Shown here one piece after another: positions 8,932 to 17,506 of a stretch of DNA of 64,000 nucleotides (positions are counted from its first letter, which is position 1; every line of letters begins with the position of its first letter). Source of the DNA: Oleiagrimonas soli (lineage in GTDB: Bacteria > Pseudomonadota > Gammaproteobacteria > Xanthomonadales > Rhodanobacteraceae); NCBI RefSeq assembly GCF_000761445.1, contig NZ_KN196471.1:124001-188000 (forward strand), given 5' to 3'. The position numbers were made by a program, and so were the translations under genes. The notes beneath the pieces were generated by a model. It saw nothing but the letters and a program-made list of their open reading frames with translations. It was not told where the DNA came from and ran no database searches.

Positions 8932-9204
8932 TCAGGCGTTCGGGCGATGCTGCTCGATATGGGCCGAGAGCGCGCGCAGACTGGCGAAAATCTGCTTGTT
9001 GTCGGGATTGTCCGAACGCAGCTGGAAGCCGTAGTGCTTGGACACGGCCAGGGCGATTTCCAGCGCGTCGATAGAGTCGAGGCCCAGATCGCCGCCGAAC
9101 AGGGGCGCCTCCGGGTCCATCTCCGCGGCCTCGACGTCTTCGAGATTGAGGTTTTCGACGATCAGTTGGGCCAGCTCGTGCTCGGCCTCGGTTTGCTTGC
9201 TCAT
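8932..9204 (-). CDS. Acyl carrier protein of the aryl-polyene cluster
   Basis: A 90-residue acidic carrier protein. GLDSIDALE carries the phosphopantetheine attachment Ser44, and helix II follows it. It would hold the 3-hydroxybenzoyl starter and the growing polyene as a thioester. It is the first gene of the minus-strand operon, 15 bases upstream of the COG4648 gene, and diverges from xanB2. The region 9205-9326 between them must carry both promoters. Xanthomonas has an equivalent carrier (XanC), but I cannot prove orthology here, so no symbol is given. Confidence 0.9.
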   Translation of the reverse strand: MSKQTEAEHELAQLIVENLNLEDVEAAEMDPEAPLFGGDLGLDSIDALEIALAVSKHYGFQLRSDNPDNKQIFASLRALSAHIEQHRPNA

Positions 9205-9326
9205 GCTCGGTTCCCACTCCCCCACGATGCCGCCCGCTCCCGGTGCAGCGGGCGCGGAGTGTACCATAGGACACTTTGCCGACCGCTGGAAATGCCGCCC
9301 GCCGGCCCGGCTCCGAAGGACCCTGC

Positions 9327-10319
9327 ATGAACCAAGCAAGCTCGTCGTTCCGCGCCACCGCCGATGTCCGCCCGCGGGTCCGTTATGCCCCGACCGACAC
9401 GGCGCAGACCTTGCTGCAGGCACCCGGCACGCTGGCCGTGTTCGACTTCGACGGCAGCGCCGCGCACGCCGACGACCCGCGCCGGCTGCGCGTACCGCTG
9501 CGCACGCCCTCGGCGCATCCGGCGCCGCTGGAGCACTGGCAGGTCGAGGCCACCGTCGAGCACGGCCGCGAAGGCGCCCTGCAGTGGTCCAGCGGCGGCG
9601 GCTGGCTGTTCGCCGCGCTGACCCTGGACGAACGCGAACACGGCGGCCCGGAAGGCGCGGCGCGGGAGTCCTACGCGCAGTTGTGCGCGTTTCTGGAGCG
9701 ACGTCCGCAGCGCCACGTGCAACGACTGTGGAACTACCTGGCGCACATCAACGACGGCGAAGGCGACGCCGAGCGCTACAAGCAGTTCTGCGCCGGCCGC
9801 CTGGACGGCATGCGCGACTTCTTCCGCGACGGTTTCCCCGCGGCCACCGCCATCGGCCACCGTCTCGATGCGCCGCTGCTGCAAGTCTACTGCCTGGCCG
9901 CCGAGCAGCCGGGCGAGCGCATCGAGAACCCGCGCCAGATGAGCGCCTGGCGCTACCCGCGTCAGTACGGCCCGACGCCGCCCAGCTTCGCCCGCGCCAT
10001 GCGCCTGCGCGGCGACGCCTCGCTGGCGATCTCCGGCACCGCGTCCATCACCGGCCACGAGTCGCAGCACCACGGCGATCTCCAAGCGCAGCTGCACGAG
10101 ACGCTGACCAACCTGCGCGCACTGCTGCGCAGCAGCGCCTTGCCGGAACGCTTCGACGACGGCGATCCGCTCAAGGTCTACGTGCGTCACGCCGAGGATG
10201 CGCCCACCGTGGAGGCCTTCCTCGCCGAACACGTGCCCGATGCGCCGCGCCTGCTGCTGCTCGGCGACGTCTGCCGCCGCGAGCTGCTGGTCGAGATCGA
10301 CGGCTGGCGCTTCGCCTGA
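9327..10319 (+). CDS. xanB2: XanB2-like chorismatase (3-/4-hydroxybenzoate synthase)
   Basis: A 330-residue soluble enzyme resembling the FkbO/Hyg5 chorismatase family. Visible features are the N-terminal VRYAPTDTAQTLLQ segment, the central LWNYLAHINDGEGDAERYKQFCAGR region and the ISGTASITGHES block near residues 233-244. In Xanthomonas, XanB2 cleaves chorismate to 3-hydroxybenzoate (pigment starter) and 4-hydroxybenzoate (ubiquinone precursor). The ATG at 9327 is preceded by a GAAGGA ribosome-binding site. It diverges from the ACP operon, which matches a role supplying the starter unit. A single-product chorismatase is the alternative. Confidence 0.88.
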   Translation: MNQASSSFRATADVRPRVRYAPTDTAQTLLQAPGTLAVFDFDGSAAHADDPRRLRVPLRTPSAHPAPLEHWQVEATVEHGREGALQWSSGGGWLFAALTLDEREHGGPEGAARESYAQLCAFLERRPQRHVQRLWNYLAHINDGEGDAERYKQFCAGRLDGMRDFFRDGFPAATAIGHRLDAPLLQVYCLAAEQPGERIENPRQMSAWRYPRQYGPTPPSFARAMRLRGDASLAISGTASITGHESQHHGDLQAQLHETLTNLRALLRSSALPERFDDGDPLKVYVRHAEDAPTVEAFLAEHVPDAPRLLLLGDVCRRELLVEIDGWRFA

Positions 10320-10577
10320 TCGCCTGATCGCGGGTTCGGGTTCGGAGTCGAAGTCGAAGTCGAAGTCGAAGTCGAAAAAGCCTTACTCCACCGCCATCCT
10401 GGCGAAAGCCAGACAAGCGCGAAGCGCGCGGGACAACCGGAGGCCGACCCTGGAGGGATACGCGCAGCGAATCACCCTGCGACGCCCTCGTCACTCCCGC
10501 GCATGACCCGACCGCCTCCGTTCACACGAAAGCGATGACAGACGTCCACGCTCCCGCCGTCTGCGGGAGCAGCAGGA
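10320..10577. other. Intergenic region with short tandem repeats, no gene seen
   Basis: This 258-base gap separates the convergent xanB2 and glmU genes. It contains five exact copies of GTCGAA and a 7-bp-stem hairpin, CTCCCGC/GCGGGAG, at 10551-10569 just beyond the glmU stop. The hairpin has no T-run on either strand, so it looks more like a REP-type palindrome than an intrinsic terminator. No convincing open frame or RNA gene is visible. Confidence 0.6.
10347..10376. repeat. Hexanucleotide microsatellite (GTCGAA)5
   Basis: Five exact head-to-tail copies of GTCGAA lie 27 bases beyond the xanB2 stop codon. The preceding bases also carry short duplications (CGCCTGAT twice, GGTTCG twice), suggesting replication slippage. 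It lies outside coding sequence, so changes in copy number should be neutral for the neighbouring proteins. Confidence 0.9.
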
Positions 10578-11951
10578 CTAGCCGTCCTCGCGCTTCACCG
10601 GCCGCTTCCAGCCCTTCAGCGTGACCTGCCGCGCGCGCGCCACGGTGAGCTGACCTTCCGGCGCCTCGCCGCTGATGACCGAGCCGGCGCCGATGGTCGC
10701 CTGCGCGCCGACCGTCACCGGCGCCACCAGCGCCGCGTTGGAGCCGATGAACGCGCCGTCGCCGATACGCGTGAGGTGCTTGTTCACGCCATCGTAGTTG
10801 CAGGTGATGGTGCCGGCGCCGATGTTCACGCCCGCGCCGATCTCGGCGTCGCCCAGATAAGTCAGGTGATTGGCCTTGCTGCCTCGCCCCAGGTGCGCCT
10901 TCTTCATCTCCACGAAGTTGCCCACGTGCGCGCCCTCCGCCAACCGCGCGCCCGGCCGCAGCCGCGCGAACGGGCCGATGGTGCAGGCTCCCTCGGTGAC
11001 GGCGCCTTCCAGATCGCAGTGCGCGCGCACTTCGGTACCGGCGGCCAGCTCGACGTCGCGCAGTCGGCAGAACGGACCGATGCGCACGCCGTCGCCTAGT
11101 TTCACGTCGCCTTCCAGAATCACGTCGACGTCGATCTCGACGTCGCGTCCGGCCGTGACCGTGCCGCGGGCGTCGAAGCGCGCCGGGTCGGCGATGCGCA
11201 CGCCGGCCTCGGCCAGCTCGCGCGCGCGGCGCTGACGATACAACGCCTCCAATTCGGCCAGCTGCCACGGATTGTTGGCGCCAGCAGCCTCGCGGGCGTC
11301 ATCCAGGCGCACGCACTGCGCCGGGGCGTCGGCGGCCGCGGCCAGGGCGAAGACGTCGGTCAGGTAGTACTCGCCCTGCGCGTTGGCGTTGCCCAGTTGC
11401 GCGACCCAGTCGCGCAGGGGCTTGGCGTCGGCGGCGATGATGCCGGTGTTGGTCAGACGCACCGCACGCTGTTCCGCCGTGGCGTCCTTTTCCTCGACGA
11501 TCGCGGCGACGCGCTGTCCGGCGTCCAGCAGCACGCGTCCGTAGCCGGTCGGATCGACCTGTTCGGCCGCCATCACCGCCAGCGGCGCTTCGGCCTCGGC
11601 CAGCGCGCGCAGCGAATCGGCGCGCAGCAGCGGCACGTCGCCGTACAGCACCAGCACGCGCGCCGCGTCGAGCACACCATCCATCGCCAGGCGCACGGCA
11701 TGACCGGTACCCAGCTGCTCGGCCTGCTCGACCCAGGCCAACCCCTCGCGTCCGGCGAACGCCGCGCGCACCTGATCGCCGCGATGACCGTACACCACAT
11801 GCACGCACGCCGGACCCAGCGACTGCGCCGCGTCCAGCACGTGCGCCAGCATCGGCCGCCCGGCCAGCGGCAGCAGCACCTTGGCGGTGGAGGACTTCAT
11901 GCGCTTGCCCTCGCCGGCGGCAAGCACGATGACATGGAGCGGTGCGGTCAT
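10578..11951 (-). CDS. glmU: Bifunctional UDP-GlcNAc pyrophosphorylase / glucosamine-1-phosphate acetyltransferase
   Basis: A 457-residue enzyme of normal GlmU length. The N-terminal uridylyltransferase domain has the [11 protein letters not shown] motif (residues 10-20), with AEQLGTGHA further in. The C-terminal half is a left-handed beta helix of hexapeptide repeats, including [22 protein letters not shown]. It acetylates GlcN-1-P and then forms UDP-GlcNAc for peptidoglycan and lipopolysaccharide. In many gammaproteobacteria glmU directly follows atpC; here it sits about 10 kb downstream of the atp operon, after unrelated insertions. It appears to have its own promoter between 11952 and the terminator at 12126-12167. 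Confidence 0.97.
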   Translation of the reverse strand: MTAPLHVIVLAAGEGKRMKSSTAKVLLPLAGRPMLAHVLDAAQSLGPACVHVVYGHRGDQVRAAFAGREGLAWVEQAEQLGTGHAVRLAMDGVLDAARVLVLYGDVPLLRADSLRALAEAEAPLAVMAAEQVDPTGYGRVLLDAGQRVAAIVEEKDATAEQRAVRLTNTGIIAADAKPLRDWVAQLGNANAQGEYYLTDVFALAAAADAPAQCVRLDDAREAAGANNPWQLAELEALYRQRRARELAEAGVRIADPARFDARGTVTAGRDVEIDVDVILEGDVKLGDGVRIGPFCRLRDVELAAGTEVRAHCDLEGAVTEGACTIGPFARLRPGARLAEGAHVGNFVEMKKAHLGRGSKANHLTYLGDAEIGAGVNIGAGTITCNYDGVNKHLTRIGDGAFIGSNAALVAPVTVGAQATIGAGSVISGEAPEGQLTVARARQVTLKGWKRPVKREDG

Positions 11952-12125
11952 GGATGCAGATTCCTCGAAATTCGTGCGCCACTTTGCCGCAAATGCAGCC
12001 GACTTGCCTACTTAACTGGTTTCTTCCGGTAACCGAACAGCCACCTTTCGAAGCCGTCGCGCTCGCCTCAAGCCCCACGGCTGTTCCCGTTCCGAATCAC
12101 GAGCGCAGACCGGAGGCCACAGAAA

Positions 12126-12167
12126 GCACCATAAAAAGGCCGCCTGATGGCGGCCTTTTTATGGTGC
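12126..12167. terminator. Strong bidirectional intrinsic terminator
   Basis: A perfect 19-bp stem (GCACCAT-AAAAA-GGCCGCC paired with GGCGGCC-TTTTT-ATGGTGC) closes on a TGAT loop, with T-runs on both strands. It lies 24 bases after the stop of the small secreted protein gene and upstream of glmU. It should end the small gene's transcript and insulate glmU. Confidence 0.92.
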
Positions 12168-12190
12168 GCAATCACTGTATGTGCGACGAC

Positions 12191-12478
12191 TTATTTCTGC
12201 ACTGACGACTGCGGACGAAGGTGCTTCGCGTCAAGCGCGCCTCGCGTGTTCTTCGCCGCGTGCTTGTCCTTCAGCGAAAGCGGGGGGATGCAGGTGGGGT
12301 TGTTACACGTCCAGCATGAAGCCGAACTGCCACCGGCAGCCACACATTGCTGATACTGCCAATTACAACTGTCGCAGGTTTGCATGGCGTAGGCCGTGGT
12401 CGAGAAACCGGCCACGATGAATCCAATGGCGAGCGCACCGGCAAAGCCGAGACTAGCGATCCATCCGGTCTTCTTCAT
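12191..12478 (-). CDS. Small secreted cysteine-rich protein, function unknown
   Basis: A 95-residue protein. A clear Sec signal peptide (MKKTGWIASLGFAGALAIG... ending TTAYA) is followed by a short domain with six cysteines (CDSC, QQC, SCWTC, PTC) and a basic tail. The cysteine spacing suggests disulfides or a metal site in the periplasm or outside the cell. I recognise no family. The start at 12478 is preferred over the in-frame ATG at 12493 because GGAG lies 9 bases before it and the signal peptide begins cleanly with MKK. Codon use and base composition are less GC-rich than the neighbours, which may mean recent acquisition. A strong terminator follows. Confidence 0.7.
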   Translation of the reverse strand: MKKTGWIASLGFAGALAIGFIVAGFSTTAYAMQTCDSCNWQYQQCVAAGGSSASCWTCNNPTCIPPLSLKDKHAAKNTRGALDAKHLRPQSSVQK

Positions 12479-12553
12479 AATCCTTTTCTCCATTCCGTGG
12501 TGATGTTGCTTAGATACCTTAAGGCACCTTTACCCAAAAATTTGGGCCCCTTG

Positions 12554-12583
12554 AACCTACTCTCCATGAGGATTTTCTGTCAA
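12554..12583 (-). promoter_or_regulatory. Candidate sigma70 promoter for the small secreted protein gene
   Basis: On the minus strand a perfect TTGACA (12578-12583) is followed after 18 bases by TAGGTT (12554-12559), placing the start near 12547, about 70 bases before the gene. The leader contains the palindrome CCCAAATTTTTGGG and is unusually AT-rich. The -10 hexamer is imperfect, so this is a moderate call. Confidence 0.45.
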
Positions 12584-12716
12584 GCATAGCGTGGACGGTC
12601 CGCGACATGGGTTCAACTTACGCCAGTAGCCTCCGTGCTCTGTGCAGGCCATCCGCAATCTGTGTAGGGATGCATGGAAAGGCTTGGCACCTCATGCGTA
12701 CGCGACCTCCGCCGGA

Positions 12717-14402
12717 TCAACCCTCTCGCACAGACGCGCGGTCGACCGCTGCGTGATGCACATTCGCGATGGCACGGCCGGACGGGTCGGCGTTGCCCGC
12801 GAAAGCCTGCGACCAGCGATAGGCCGTCGGCGTGGAACAGGCGATGCTGGGACCGCCCGGCACCGTGCGCGCCGCGACGTCGCCGGGATAGTGCTGCTCG
12901 AACAGCACGCGGTAGTAATAGGCTTCCTTGGTCTCCGGCGGATTCACCGCGAAGCGCTGCGGCGCCAGCAGCATCTGCGCATCGCTGACCTGGGCGGCGG
13001 CGTAGTCCTTCAGCGCATCGATCCAGCCGTAGCCGACGCCATCGGAGAACTGCTCCTTCTGCCGCCACAGGATGCTGTCCGGCAGCAATCCCCGACCGGC
13101 CTCGCGCAGGATGTGCTTCTCGATGCGCCCGTCTGCCGGGCGCTTGGCCGATGGCGCTGTCTGCATCGCGACGTCGAGGAAATCCCGGTCCAGGAACGGC
13201 ACCCGCGCCTCCACGCCCCAGGCCGCCATCGCCTTGTTCGCGCGCAGGCAGTCGTACTGGTGCAGCGCGTCGAGCTTGCGCACCAGTTCCTCGTGGAACT
13301 CGCGGTCGTTCGGCGCCATGTGGAAATACAGGTAACCGCCGAACAGCTCGTCCGCACCCTCGCCCGACAGCACCATCTTGATGCCCATCGCACGGATGCG
13401 CCGCGCCAACAGGTACATCGGGGTGGACGCGCGGATGGTGGTGACGTCGTAGGTCTCGATGTGGCGGATGACGTCGGACAGCGCGTCCAGACCTTCCTGC
13501 ACGGTGAAGTGGAATTCGTGGTGCACGCTGTCGATGGCCTCGGCCACGGTGCGCGCGGCGGCCAGGTCGGGCGAGCCGTCCAGGCCGATGGAGAACGTGT
13601 GCAGCCGCGGCCACCAGGCGGCGCTGCGGTCGTCGTCCTCGGTGCGGCGCGCGGCGTAGCGCGCGGTGATCGCGGCGATCAACGAGGAATCCAGACCGCC
13701 CGACAGCAACACGCCGTAGGGCACGTCGCTCATCATGTGGCCGTGTACGGAGCGCTCCAGCGCGGCGCGCAGCGCGGGCGCGTTGCTCGGCCCGTTCTCG
13801 ACCGCCTCGTAGTCGCGCCAGGTCGGTCGGTAGTAGCGCTGCGGCGCCTCCATGTCCGAGGTCTGCACGCAGCCCGGCGGAAAGACGTCGACGCTGACAC
13901 AGACCTCGCTCAGCGCCTTCATCTCCGAGGCCACGTAGAGCCGGCCACGGGCGTCATGGCCGACGTACAGCGGAACGATGCCGATGGGATCGCGCGCGAT
14001 CAGCCAGCGACTGCGCGCGCGATCCCACAGCACGAACGCGAACATGCCTTGCAGGCGACCGACAAAGCCCGCGCCGTGCGCACGGTACAGCGGCAGGATC
14101 ACCTCGCAGTCCGAATCGGTGCGGAAGGCGTACTCGGGAAATTCCGTGCGCAGCGCACGGTGGTTGTAGATCTCGCCGTTGACCGCCAGCACCTGCTGCC
14201 CGTCGCTGGACAGCAGCGGCTGTGCGCCATGGATCAGGTCGACAATGGCCAGACGCTCGTGCGCCAGGATGGCGTGCGTGTCGGCGTAGACCCCGCTCCA
14301 GTCGGGTCCACGGTGACGCAGACTGCGCGCCTGTTCCAGCAACGCCGGACGCAACGCGCTGACATCGCCGGACGGATCCAGTACGGCTACAAAACCACAC
14401 AT
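12717..14402 (-). CDS. asnB: Asparagine synthase (glutamine-hydrolysing)
   Basis: A 561-residue class II amidotransferase, near the usual 554 residues of AsnB. The start at 14402 gives MCGF, placing the N-terminal nucleophile Cys at position 2 as required. The glutaminase domain shows RHRGPDWSG and NGEIYNH. The synthetase domain has the PP-loop LLSGGLDSS. It makes asparagine from aspartate, ATP and glutamine in the cytosol. It is monocistronic and divergent from a GtrA-family gene, with about 157 bases between them. A role in modifying a secondary metabolite is possible for some AsnB-like proteins, but nothing here points to one. Confidence 0.95.
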   Translation of the reverse strand: MCGFVAVLDPSGDVSALRPALLEQARSLRHRGPDWSGVYADTHAILAHERLAIVDLIHGAQPLLSSDGQQVLAVNGEIYNHRALRTEFPEYAFRTDSDCEVILPLYRAHGAGFVGRLQGMFAFVLWDRARSRWLIARDPIGIVPLYVGHDARGRLYVASEMKALSEVCVSVDVFPPGCVQTSDMEAPQRYYRPTWRDYEAVENGPSNAPALRAALERSVHGHMMSDVPYGVLLSGGLDSSLIAAITARYAARRTEDDDRSAAWWPRLHTFSIGLDGSPDLAAARTVAEAIDSVHHEFHFTVQEGLDALSDVIRHIETYDVTTIRASTPMYLLARRIRAMGIKMVLSGEGADELFGGYLYFHMAPNDREFHEELVRKLDALHQYDCLRANKAMAAWGVEARVPFLDRDFLDVAMQTAPSAKRPADGRIEKHILREAGRGLLPDSILWRQKEQFSDGVGYGWIDALKDYAAAQVSDAQMLLAPQRFAVNPPETKEAYYYRVLFEQHYPGDVAARTVPGGPSIACSTPTAYRWSQAFAGNADPSGRAIANVHHAAVDRASVREG

Positions 14403-14559
14403 GACGGTTCTCCCTCGCGAACGGCCATGCTCGCATGCACGTCCGTGCCGTGGATATGAACTTTGGTCAGATGCCGTGCCGTCCATTCGGCCGAACCCAT
14501 CGACACGGCGGGCGCTGGATTCACGGCTCAGACACCTTCGCGCGCGTAGGCTCAAGCGC

Positions 14560-14991
14560 ATGTCCGAGCGGAGTCACGCAGTCTCCGAAGTCGCCGACCG
14601 TCGCGCACGGCCGGCGCGTCTGCTGCGCCAGGGCGCGGGCTTCACCGCCGTCGGCGGACTGCAACTGTTGCTGGACTGGGGCGTGATGATCGCCCTCAGC
14701 GCCGCCGGCCTGCCGCTGCCCGCCGCCAACGTCGCCGGGCGCGCCGCCGGCGCCTGCCTGGGCTTCTGGGCCAACCGCCGCCTCACCTTCGACGGCGGCG
14801 GCCGCCATCCGCTGCCGCAACTGATGCGCTTCCTGGTCCTGTGGTCGATCCTGACCACGCTCAGCACACTGTCGCTCGACGTCATCGCCGACCACGGCGG
14901 CCTGTCCGGCGCCTGGCTGCTGAAGCCGCTGATCGAAGCCGTGCTCGCCGCGATCAGCTTCTTCAGCTGTCGACACTGGGTCTATCGCTGA
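14560..14991 (+). CDS. GtrA-family membrane protein
   Basis: A 143-residue protein with four hydrophobic segments in the GtrA/DPMS pattern: FTAVGGLQLLLDWGVMIAL, AANVAGRAAGACLGFWANRRLTF, LMRFLVLWSILTTLS, and a final helix ending in FFSCRHWVYR. GtrA proteins are small inner-membrane proteins thought to flip polyprenyl-phosphate-linked sugars for surface glycan modification. The ATG at 14560 is chosen because residues before it are not conserved in type. No paired GtrB glycosyltransferase is adjacent; the GT2 gene at 361-1152 is the nearest similar enzyme. It overlaps the convergent lipoprotein gene by 10 bases. Confidence 0.85.
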   Translation: MSERSHAVSEVADRRARPARLLRQGAGFTAVGGLQLLLDWGVMIALSAAGLPLPAANVAGRAAGACLGFWANRRLTFDGGGRHPLPQLMRFLVLWSILTTLSTLSLDVIADHGGLSGAWLLKPLIEAVLAAISFFSCRHWVYR

Positions 14992-15560
14992 CCCGACGAC
15001 GACGCAACCGGCGCGCCAGCGCGCACCACCGGTTGGCCGTCCTGTACCTCGAAATGGAACCGGTAGATCTGGCTGAACGGCTTGGGATCGGCGCGCACGC
15101 GGTGCTCGTTGCCCTGCGCGTCGGTTTCCCAGGTGGCGATGCGCAACGGAATGAAGCGCCACTGCAGCGCCGCCGTGCGTACCGCGTCGTCGAAAGCCTT
15201 GCGGGTGGCGTCGTCGGTCGCCTCGGCGTCGATGCGGACCGCCGTGACGCGCCCCTGTGCATCGACGATCAGCAGCGCCGTCACGTCTACCGGCGGCATG
15301 CCCTGCGATACCAGCGCCGGTGGGTAGACCGGCGCGGGATTGTCGGGATACTGCGCGGGCATCTGCGGCGTTTGCGCCGGCTCCAGGTGATAGTGCTTGA
15401 GGTGCTTGTCGGCCACCGCCTCGTAGCTGACGTCGGTCTTCGGCGGCGGCTTGCGCACCGGCGCCACGCTGCAGGCCGCGAGCATCAGCACGCATGCTAG
15501 GGCGCCATACCCGCGCATACGACGCATGCGCTCTTCGTCGAACGTGTATCGGTATGTCAT
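14982..15560 (-). CDS. TonB C-terminal-domain lipoprotein
   Basis: A 192-residue exported protein. The lipobox is LAAC (MRRMRGYGALACVLMLAAC), giving a mature lipoprotein after the cysteine. The body matches the energy-transducer TonB C-terminal fold, with YPPALVSQGMPPVDVTALLIVDAQGRV and a conserved W-R-F-IP stretch. There is no ExbB/ExbD nearby and no N-terminal anchor of the usual TonB kind, so it is not a canonical energy transducer; its role is unknown. The start at 15560 is supported by GGGAG five bases upstream. It lies directly downstream of a GNAT pseudogene. Confidence 0.75.
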   Translation of the reverse strand: MTYRYTFDEERMRRMRGYGALACVLMLAACSVAPVRKPPPKTDVSYEAVADKHLKHYHLEPAQTPQMPAQYPDNPAPVYPPALVSQGMPPVDVTALLIVDAQGRVTAVRIDAEATDDATRKAFDDAVRTAALQWRFIPLRIATWETDAQGNEHRVRADPKPFSQIYRFHFEVQDGQPVVRAGAPVASSSGQR

Positions 15561-15573
15561 CTGCACTCCCGTT

Positions 15574-16004
15574 TCATGATTCAAACCCAGCCATGCGCAC
15601 CTTACGCACACTCGACGAACACCCAGCTGAGCCTCGCATAACGCCGCCATCCGGGCGCGCGTCTGCAGGTGCAACGCCTGCACGCCCTCCGCGCGCGCCG
15701 TTGCCACGGCCTGGCGCCGCGATCTCCTCGCCGCGCGCCTCCGACGTCACGTACACGCCGCTCAGCCCATGGTTCAATGACGACGGTTCCACGGGCTCTC
15801 GACATCGCACCTGCAGTCCACCGAGCAAGGTTTCGCCTCGCACCGCCACCAGCACGAAGGGCAGCCCCGTGTCACCCAAACATTCGGCCCATCGCGTGCG
15901 CTCGTCTTCCTCGCTGCGCCCGATCGAGGCCCCAGATCGCGTGATACCACCCTGCTAGCAACGACAGCGCCCAACGGTCGTGCCGTCAAACGTTCGATGC
16001 GCAT
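15574..16004 (-). pseudogene. Decayed GNAT-family N-acetyltransferase
   Basis: No single frame is open, but reading in consecutive frames gives a coherent GNAT-like protein. MRIERLTARPL begins at 16004; ALSLLAGWYHAIWGLDR follows in a second frame. ERTRWAECLGDTGLPFVLVAVRGETLLGG, then HGLSGVYVTSEARG, follow in a third. ATARAEGVQALHLQT and EAQLGV, the C-terminal part, follow in a fourth register. That is the order of a GNAT fold: beta2-beta3, beta4, the pyrophosphate loop, beta5. At least three frameshifts are needed, so the gene is inactive unless sequencing errors are responsible. The substrate of the ancestral enzyme is unknown. Confidence 0.72.
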
Positions 16005-16514
16005 GCGTCGCGCCCCCTTCCGAATCCCATCCTGTCCGCCCACCGCCCGCGAACTGCGTCGTCGGTCACGTCATCTATATCGTATGGCCTAGTCCAAATG
16101 CATGATTCTGACGCGAAATTCATGATTCGCTAACTTTGCATCTGGGATAGTGGCGGGGTCAGTGCAGCGTCAGAGTATTGATTTTTCTGACGATTCGGAG
16201 CCGCGTCACGCATGAGGGAGGGGGCGGCCCGGTTGGGGAAACGCACACGCGATTCTCGGCCGAACGACCTATGCCGCGCTATCTGCTGCGCTGACCGCCG
16301 CGTGAAGGCGCGATCCCTGTTCCGGTGCGCACCGGCCGGGATCTTCGTACGGACGATCTTTCACCGCGTGCCCGGAAAGGCACATCCAAGCCCACGACGT
16401 CGCCCGCAAGCGACGCCGACGACCCCGTTCGGCCCGCGACTCGCCGTCGCGCACCGTCCGGTTCCAGAACTTCGGGCCAGGATCGCCCACCGAACTATCG
16501 AAGGTCTATCGATC
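16005..16514. other. Upstream region of the GH-A gene, no gene seen
   Basis: About 510 bases separate the GNAT remnant from the secreted hydrolase gene. The stretch 16070-16200 is notably AT-rich for this genome, contains two copies of CATGATTC and carries a 7-bp inverted repeat CGTCAGA/TCTGACG (16168-16192). These are the most likely sites for a promoter or operator of the downstream gene. The remaining 300 bases have open frames but nothing protein-like. A long 5' leader is therefore possible. Confidence 0.45.
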
Positions 16515-17477
16515 ATGTCATTCGCAGTACCCCGCAAGACCCTGCTTCCCTTCCTCGCCGCCCTTGCGCTCTACGCCCTGTGCGGACTGTCTTCCGCCTC
16601 CGCCCAACCGGTGCCGCTGAAGACGCCGATCTACGGCGTCACGCTCGACACCATGTCGCATTTCCGCAAGACCCTCGCCTCGCTCAAGAACCTGCCCTAC
16701 AAGCCCACCGTGCGCGTGGTGTTCGACATGGGCACCGCCGCCTCCGACTACCGCGCCAAGCTGGTCAAGCTGCACAAGGTCGCCTACGTCATGGGCGAAG
16801 TGATGGACTCGTACTACTTCCCCACCGACCTGGCCACCTACAAGGCGCGCACGCAGGAGCTGGTCGGCGAACTCGGCGATGTCGTCGACGTGTGGGAAAT
16901 CGCCAACGAGATCAACGGCGAATGGCTGCGCGCCAATCCCAACGGCAGCAACGCCACCGTCGACGCCGAGGAAGCCCAGATCGGGCAGATGGTCGACGCC
17001 GCCAACACCATCGTGAAGAACGCCGGCGGCAAAACCGCCATCACCCTGTACTACAACGACGACGGCAAGGGCACGAACTGCTGGGAGAAGCCGGTCGACG
17101 ACTGGCACACCTGGCCGACCACCTATCTGTCCGCCACCGTGCGCAACCAGGCCGACTACGCCTTCTTCAGCTACTACCCGTACAAGGACTGCCCGAATCT
17201 GCATCCGTCCTGGGAGACCGACTTCGGCACCCTCGGCAGCATCTTCCCGAACGCCAAGCTCGGCTTCGGCGAAATGGGCACATCGCAGAAAGGCGCCGCG
17301 TGGTCGATCCAGTCGAACCTGCTGACCACGTACTACGACCTGATCGGCACCATCCAGAACCCGCGCTACGTGGGCGGCGTATTCTGGTGGTACTACGCCG
17401 AGGAAATGGTGCCCTACACCAGCAACTACTGGCAGCTGCTCGACCAGACCCTGCAGAAGTTGCCGGCGCCGCAGTAA
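16515..17477 (+). CDS. Secreted clan GH-A glycoside-hydrolase-like protein
   Basis: A 320-residue exported protein with a signal peptide (MSFAVPRKTLLPFLAALAL..., cleavage expected near ASA at about residue 30) and a TIM-barrel body. WEIANE at 127-132 matches the strand-4 acid/base motif of clan GH-A (Glu132). LGFGEMG at 249-255 supplies a candidate nucleophile (Glu253) on strand 7, and FWWYY near 290 is a likely substrate platform. It should hydrolyse a polysaccharide outside the cytoplasm. The exact GH family and substrate are not clear. It is monocistronic, followed by an intrinsic terminator, and preceded by a long AT-rich leader that may be regulated. Confidence 0.75.
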   Translation: MSFAVPRKTLLPFLAALALYALCGLSSASAQPVPLKTPIYGVTLDTMSHFRKTLASLKNLPYKPTVRVVFDMGTAASDYRAKLVKLHKVAYVMGEVMDSYYFPTDLATYKARTQELVGELGDVVDVWEIANEINGEWLRANPNGSNATVDAEEAQIGQMVDAANTIVKNAGGKTAITLYYNDDGKGTNCWEKPVDDWHTWPTTYLSATVRNQADYAFFSYYPYKDCPNLHPSWETDFGTLGSIFPNAKLGFGEMGTSQKGAAWSIQSNLLTTYYDLIGTIQNPRYVGGVFWWYYAEEMVPYTSNYWQLLDQTLQKLPAPQ

Positions 17478-17506
17478 AGCGAAACCCGCAGCCACCCGTT
17501 TCACCG

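Noticed and set aside
10347-10376. CRISPR-like array
   Set aside because: The repeats are 6 bases long with no spacers; it is a microsatellite.
10551-10569. Hairpin after glmU as an intrinsic terminator
   Set aside because: A 7-bp stem without a T-run on either strand; better described as a palindrome of unknown role.
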